Assembly (NCBI GenBank): GCA_030592225.1
Contig: JAUVJT010000096.1
Span: 1 to 7,999, forward strand
From: Candidatus Stahliibacteriota bacterium
GTDB lineage: Bacteria; Hydrothermota; Tepidihabitantia; B3-TA06
DNA length: 7,999 bases
Reading direction: 5' to 3'
In this document: positions 5,236-7,999 of the stretch, piece by piece
How the letters are laid out: every line of letters begins with the position of its first letter
How positions within the stretch are numbered: position 1 is the first letter of the stretch
Notes under the pieces: generated by a model
What the model was told of the DNA's origin: nothing
The model's database searches: none
The model's input: the letters and a program-made list of their open reading frames with translations, nothing else
Translations under genes and position numbers: made by a program

Positions 5236-5955
5236 ATGAAGCGCATACTCATTGCTCTCTGTCTTGTAGTCGTGGCGGCCTTCGGCTTTGACTGGGGTAT
5301 CTACGGCGGTGCCGGCGCGTCGGCAACCTTGACCGATATGGACCTGGTGCAAGCCGATCTGTCCGGCTACGATATCCCATCCTTTGATTTCTATCAGGTG
5401 GGTCTGTGCACCCCGATTTACGTCCGGTTCTGGAACTTTACCATCGGCGGCGGCGACACCTACTCCTGGCAATCGGCGTCAGGCCCTGATTACAAGGCCA
5501 GTCTGCATCACGACATAAACCAGGGCGAGTTCGGTTACGTCATCAATCTTTCCGAGCACCTGCGGCTCAGACCCGTGATCGGCATCGGCAACTATCACAT
5601 TGACCTGCGAGTGTCCGAGCTGGGCGGCGGATTCGGAGACCCTGACGGGGGAAGCGGCGAATCAACCTCCTACGATTACGATAATTTCTCGATGTCAGCC
5701 GGTGCGGCACTTGCCTACGTGTGGAAGTTTGAAAGCCGGGTGGTATTCGGGCTTGAAGCCAAGGCGCGCTACCTGGTCCCGTTCGAGACAAACGCGGGCT
5801 GGATTCCTGACGACTACTGGGATGACGAGGTCTACATTCCAGAGTTCTACCCCCATACCCCAATCATAACCCTGAACTTTTTTATCGGCTATGAAGACGT
5901 GGATGAGAATAACTGGATAGAAGAAGACGACTGGGACGAGTGGGAAGAGGGGTAG
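5236..5955 (+). CDS. Exported protein with FGDPDGG loop and acidic tail, second gene of the operon
   Basis: This 239-residue protein has a signal peptide (MKRILIALCLVVVAAFG) and a mature region rich in Tyr, Trp, Phe and Gly with alternating hydrophobic stretches, suggesting a beta-barrel or beta-sandwich at the cell surface. It aligns with the upstream protein through FGYVIN (99-104 here), GGGFGDPDGG (130-139) and an R/G-YL-P-F/V element near 178-183. It likewise ends in an acidic Trp-containing tail (WIEEDDWDEW, 227-236). The ATG at 5236 is chosen over the GTG at 5227. GGAGGAG (5221-5227) lies 8 bases upstream and is formed by the last codons of the preceding gene, so translation is probably coupled. 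A terminator follows 17 bp after the stop. Function is unknown; partners in one surface complex is a reasonable guess. Confidence 0.82.
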   Translation: MKRILIALCLVVVAAFGFDWGIYGGAGASATLTDMDLVQADLSGYDIPSFDFYQVGLCTPIYVRFWNFTIGGGDTYSWQSASGPDYKASLHHDINQGEFGYVINLSEHLRLRPVIGIGNYHIDLRVSELGGGFGDPDGGSGESTSYDYDNFSMSAGAALAYVWKFESRVVFGLEAKARYLVPFETNAGWIPDDYWDDEVYIPEFYPHTPIITLNFFIGYEDVDENNWIEEDDWDEWEEG

Positions 5956-5972
5956 AATCCCTAAGTAAATTT

Positions 5973-6002
5973 AAAGGCTGGCCTGAGGGCCAGCCTTTTT
6001 TT
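5973..6002 (+). terminator. Intrinsic terminator of the exported-protein operon
   Basis: GGCTGGCC / GGCCAGCC (5976-5983 with 5988-5995) forms a perfect 8-bp stem, extended by AAA/TTT pairs, with a 4-nt loop and a seven-T tail (5996-6002). Confidence 0.93.
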
Positions 6003-6036
6003 GTTTCCGTAAGATCAAATAGCATTCATTGCGGGC

Positions 6037-6065
6037 TTGACAACCTCTGAAAAACAGGTTATATT
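6037..6065 (+). promoter_or_regulatory. Promoter of the propeller-protein gene
   Basis: TTGACA (6037-6042) is followed after exactly 17 bp by TATATT (5/6, 6060-6065). The start near 6072 gives a leader of about 49 nt ending in the ribosome-binding site AGGAGG (6111-6116), four bases before the ATG. Confidence 0.75.
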
Positions 6066-6120
6066 TAGCTGACTTGGTAGGCATAAAGTCGGCTTGACCG
6101 GCAAAACTTAAGGAGGAAGG

Positions 6121-7455
6121 ATGAAGCGACTAAGTGTAGTCTTAACCCTTGCGTATCTGGTGTTTACGTTTATCCCCAGCGACCTGCAAGCAGGCTGGAT
6201 CAGAACCTATTCTAACGATGACATAGATGTCGGTGAGTCGGTAGTAGTTGCCGACGACGGCGGCTATGTAATCGTAGGTGGGACCAAAGCTTTCTTATAT
6301 AACGAAAGCATGCTGCTTATGAAAACGGATACGGAAGGTGAGTGTGTCTGGATGTATGTTTCAGACAGTCTGGATGGTTCTTGTATCCAAAAAACCCCGG
6401 ACGGTGGGTACATAATATCTGGGACCAAAGCGACATGGGATTGGTATTACCCCCGATTGACCAAAGTTTCTAGTATTGGTGATGTGGAGTGGAGTCGTCA
6501 TTATGGCTCCGAAGAAAGAGCTTACCACGCAAATTACGTCCAAGCCACCTTGGATGGGGGATACATTGTAACAGCAGGATACTTGGCGCTTTTAAAAACT
6601 GATTCGGCAGGTGATACCCTGTGGGACCGCATTATTGAGATACACGAGGATACCCTTTTTTACAGCTATTGCGTTCAACAGACAGCCGATGATGGGTACA
6701 TACTCACCGGAAAGACGTGGTTCGACGAAAATCTCTGGGTTGTAAGGACTGACGACAACGGAGACACCCTGTGGACACGTACTTATGGAGAGGGTGAAGG
6801 TTATAGGATTCAACTAACAAACGACGGAGGTTTTATAATCCTCCAGAAAGAGGGCCCCCGACTGTTAAGGATAGATGAAGACGGGGTTCCCATGTGGGAT
6901 ACGACCTACGATATGGGAGTCGGCCGCTCTATTCAACCCTCAACGGATGGAGGATACACAGTTACCGGCGCGGCATCGGATGAGCAAGACAGAGAGCTTC
7001 TGCTATTCAAGACCAGTTCTGAAGGTGAAGTGCTGTGGAGTAGATTCTACAAGGTAAATGAGGGCTGCCAGGGCGAGTGTGTAAAACAGACCGCAGACGG
7101 TGGGTTTATAATTACCGGATACTCGTTTGTAAGTTACGATGACGATTGGGACCTGCTTTTAATCAAAACCGATGCCAACGGTGAAGTAGGCCTGTCGGAG
7201 CAGCCAGCAGCCGATGCATCGGGATTTGAGGTCGCATCACCAATCGGCCGCCAAATCACCCTCCACTACTCCAACCATCCCTCAGGTTTCCACGCCGAGG
7301 TCTACGACGCTTTGGGCCGCAAGATGGATGTGATAAGTGTCGCAGGAACGTCAGGCACAATCACCTGGGGCCAGGGTCACACACCCGGCGTATATTTCAT
7401 CAGACCTGTATCTGATAATTCTCAGACTACCAGAAAGGTCGTTCTGGTAAGATAG
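6121..7455 (+). CDS. Secreted seven-repeat beta-propeller-like protein with T9SS type A sorting domain
   Basis: The 444-residue product has a signal peptide (1-24, ending DLQAG). Residues about 38-355 hold seven repeats of 40-50 residues, each built on a (T/D)xDGGYx(I/V)xG core followed by LLxKTD and a (G)DxLW turn. Cores lie near 45, 93, 144, 189, 234, 275 and 325. Such repeats are usual for beta-propeller-type adhesins or binding proteins, and seven copies fit a seven-bladed propeller. Residues about 368-444 form a Por-secretion C-terminal sorting domain (EVYDALGRKM, then GVYFIRP, then KVVLVR at the end). In T9SS bacteria this domain directs the protein across the outer membrane and is removed or anchored at the surface. 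The gene is monocistronic, with its own promoter and terminator. Its ligand is not evident. GC is lower than in the neighbouring operon. Confidence 0.85.
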   Translation: MKRLSVVLTLAYLVFTFIPSDLQAGWIRTYSNDDIDVGESVVVADDGGYVIVGGTKAFLYNESMLLMKTDTEGECVWMYVSDSLDGSCIQKTPDGGYIISGTKATWDWYYPRLTKVSSIGDVEWSRHYGSEERAYHANYVQATLDGGYIVTAGYLALLKTDSAGDTLWDRIIEIHEDTLFYSYCVQQTADDGYILTGKTWFDENLWVVRTDDNGDTLWTRTYGEGEGYRIQLTNDGGFIILQKEGPRLLRIDEDGVPMWDTTYDMGVGRSIQPSTDGGYTVTGAASDEQDRELLLFKTSSEGEVLWSRFYKVNEGCQGECVKQTADGGFIITGYSFVSYDDDWDLLLIKTDANGEVGLSEQPAADASGFEVASPIGRQITLHYSNHPSGFHAEVYDALGRKMDVISVAGTSGTITWGQGHTPGVYFIRPVSDNSQTTRKVVLVR

Positions 7456-7471
7456 AGGAAAGGCAATTGTA

Positions 7472-7519
7472 GGGGTCGACCTCATCGCATCCCCTTCGGG
7501 TGTCAGGTCGGCCCTTTTT
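7472..7519 (+). terminator. Intrinsic terminator after the propeller-protein gene
   Basis: GGGTCGACCT (7473-7482) pairs with AGGTCGGCCC (7505-7514) over 10 bp with one G-T pair. It encloses a 22-nt GC-rich loop and is followed by TTTTT (7515-7519). On the opposite strand there is no T-tract, so it works mainly for the plus-strand gene. Confidence 0.75.
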
Positions 7520-7546
7520 CATAATCAAAAGATGGAAGTAAGATGT

Positions 7547-7888
7547 TCAGGGAACCTCGATCTCGATGAAGTACTTTGAAAGAGAATCCATGGCGTCGGC
7601 AAGTGAAAGGTTGGTATCTTCACGGTAAAGGAAAATCGAATCGTTAGACACTAGATATTTCCAGGTTTTAGATCCTCGATAGATAGGTTCGGTTTCCGAA
7701 TGCAGCCAGGTACTTTCAAATAGAGGTGACAGAAATGTCTCACCTAATTTATACGAAGGCGTAAAAGATACCCATAGCACTCCTCCGTCTGGCAAATACG
7801 TATTTGCTCCCCGGTAAACGATGTGAACCGAGCCCGATGGTAAAGGCAGGCTATCATTTTTGGCATAAAGCGCTAGGTGATTGACCAC
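7547..7888 (-). CDS. Hypothetical protein, 5' end uncertain, possibly a remnant
   Basis: I do not recognise this 113-codon ORF. The product looks protein-like: mixed beta-type hydrophobic stretches (HIVYRG, VLWVSF, SIFLYRE) and an amphipathic end (SLSKYFIEIEVP). It shows no signal peptide, membrane segment or catalytic motif. The only start available is the GTG at 7888; a stop lies eight codons further upstream in frame, and no Shine-Dalgarno sequence precedes the GTG. The beginning also overlaps a consensus plus-strand promoter. It may therefore be the C-terminal piece of a gene whose 5' part has been lost, or a leaderless small gene. It converges on the propeller-protein gene with the terminator between them. 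Confidence 0.45.
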   Translation of the reverse strand: MVNHLALYAKNDSLPLPSGSVHIVYRGANTYLPDGGVLWVSFTPSYKLGETFLSPLFESTWLHSETEPIYRGSKTWKYLVSNDSIFLYREDTNLSLADAMDSLSKYFIEIEVP

Positions 7889-7908
7889 GAGATCGGAGTA
7901 AGTATAAT
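7881..7908 (+). promoter_or_regulatory. Near-consensus promoter reading out of the window
   Basis: TTGACC (5/6, 7881-7886), a 16-bp spacer and an exact TATAAT (7903-7908). The predicted start is near 7915, about 45 nt before an ATG. The same -10 region also reads TATTAT on the minus strand, but no good -35 is seen there. Confidence 0.55.
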
Positions 7909-7959
7909 AGGATTAGATGGGACTATTATCGCATTCGAGGTTGTTTACTAGTGAGCGCC

Positions 7960-7999
7960 ATGCAAGAAATTACTATAAGAAGTTACGATGGAGTGAAGA
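7960..7999 (+). CDS. Possible start of an unidentified gene cut by the window end
   Basis: From the ATG at 7960 the frame stays open for 13 codons to the window end (MQEITIRSYDGVK). An in-frame GTG at 7951 could also start it. It lies downstream of a near-consensus promoter. The ribosome-binding signal is weak (GTGAG at 7951-7955), and so few residues allow no functional call. Confidence 0.3.
   Translation, partial: MQEITIRSYDGVK

Overview
The window looks like bacterial chromosome, about 55% GC by eye, from an uncultured lineage of the type seen in candidate phyla such as WOR-3/TA06 or the wider FCB group. This placement is inference. It rests on a Por-secretion (T9SS) type A sorting domain, a B12-dependent ribonucleotide reductase with an ATP-cone, and intergenic spaces full of palindromic repeats. 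Recognisable promoters follow a TTGACA / TATAAT-like pattern and two strong intrinsic terminators are present.

Region 1-1735 (minus strand) is the N-terminal 578 residues of a class II ribonucleoside-diphosphate reductase (nrdJ), cut by the window edge. Region 1736-2329 is non-coding but dense. It holds the nrdJ promoter, short direct repeats, a cluster of about five DnaA-box-like sites (1901-2010), a 69-bp palindromic repeat with internal hairpins (2046-2114), and a complete small transcription unit (promoter 2131-2158, terminator 2254-2284) that may encode a structured small RNA.

Region 2330-3988 (plus strand) encodes one protein fusing a beta-class adenine DNA methyltransferase to a C-terminal Mrr-like nuclease domain. 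It looks like a single-gene restriction-modification or defence enzyme, and its presumed target-recognition segment has clearly lower GC than both catalytic parts. Its start appears leaderless. Region 3989-4459 is non-coding and contains a second palindromic element starting at the stop codon, other repeat-like sequence, an 11-bp tandem repeat with phased T-tracts, and a probable promoter.

Region 4460-5955 is a two-gene operon of paralogous exported proteins, each with a signal peptide, a GGGFGDPDGG loop and an acidic, Trp-rich tail, closed by a strong terminator. Region 6121-7455 is a monocistronic gene for a secreted protein with seven repeats of beta-propeller type and a C-terminal T9SS sorting domain, again with its own promoter and terminator. 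The last 480 bases hold a convergent minus-strand hypothetical ORF of uncertain 5' end and a near-consensus plus-strand promoter leading to an ORF cut by the window end.

The genes do not form one pathway. The layout suggests housekeeping DNA metabolism (nrdJ), a stand-alone DNA-modification/restriction gene acquired or diversified by recombination, and a cell-surface/secretion block.
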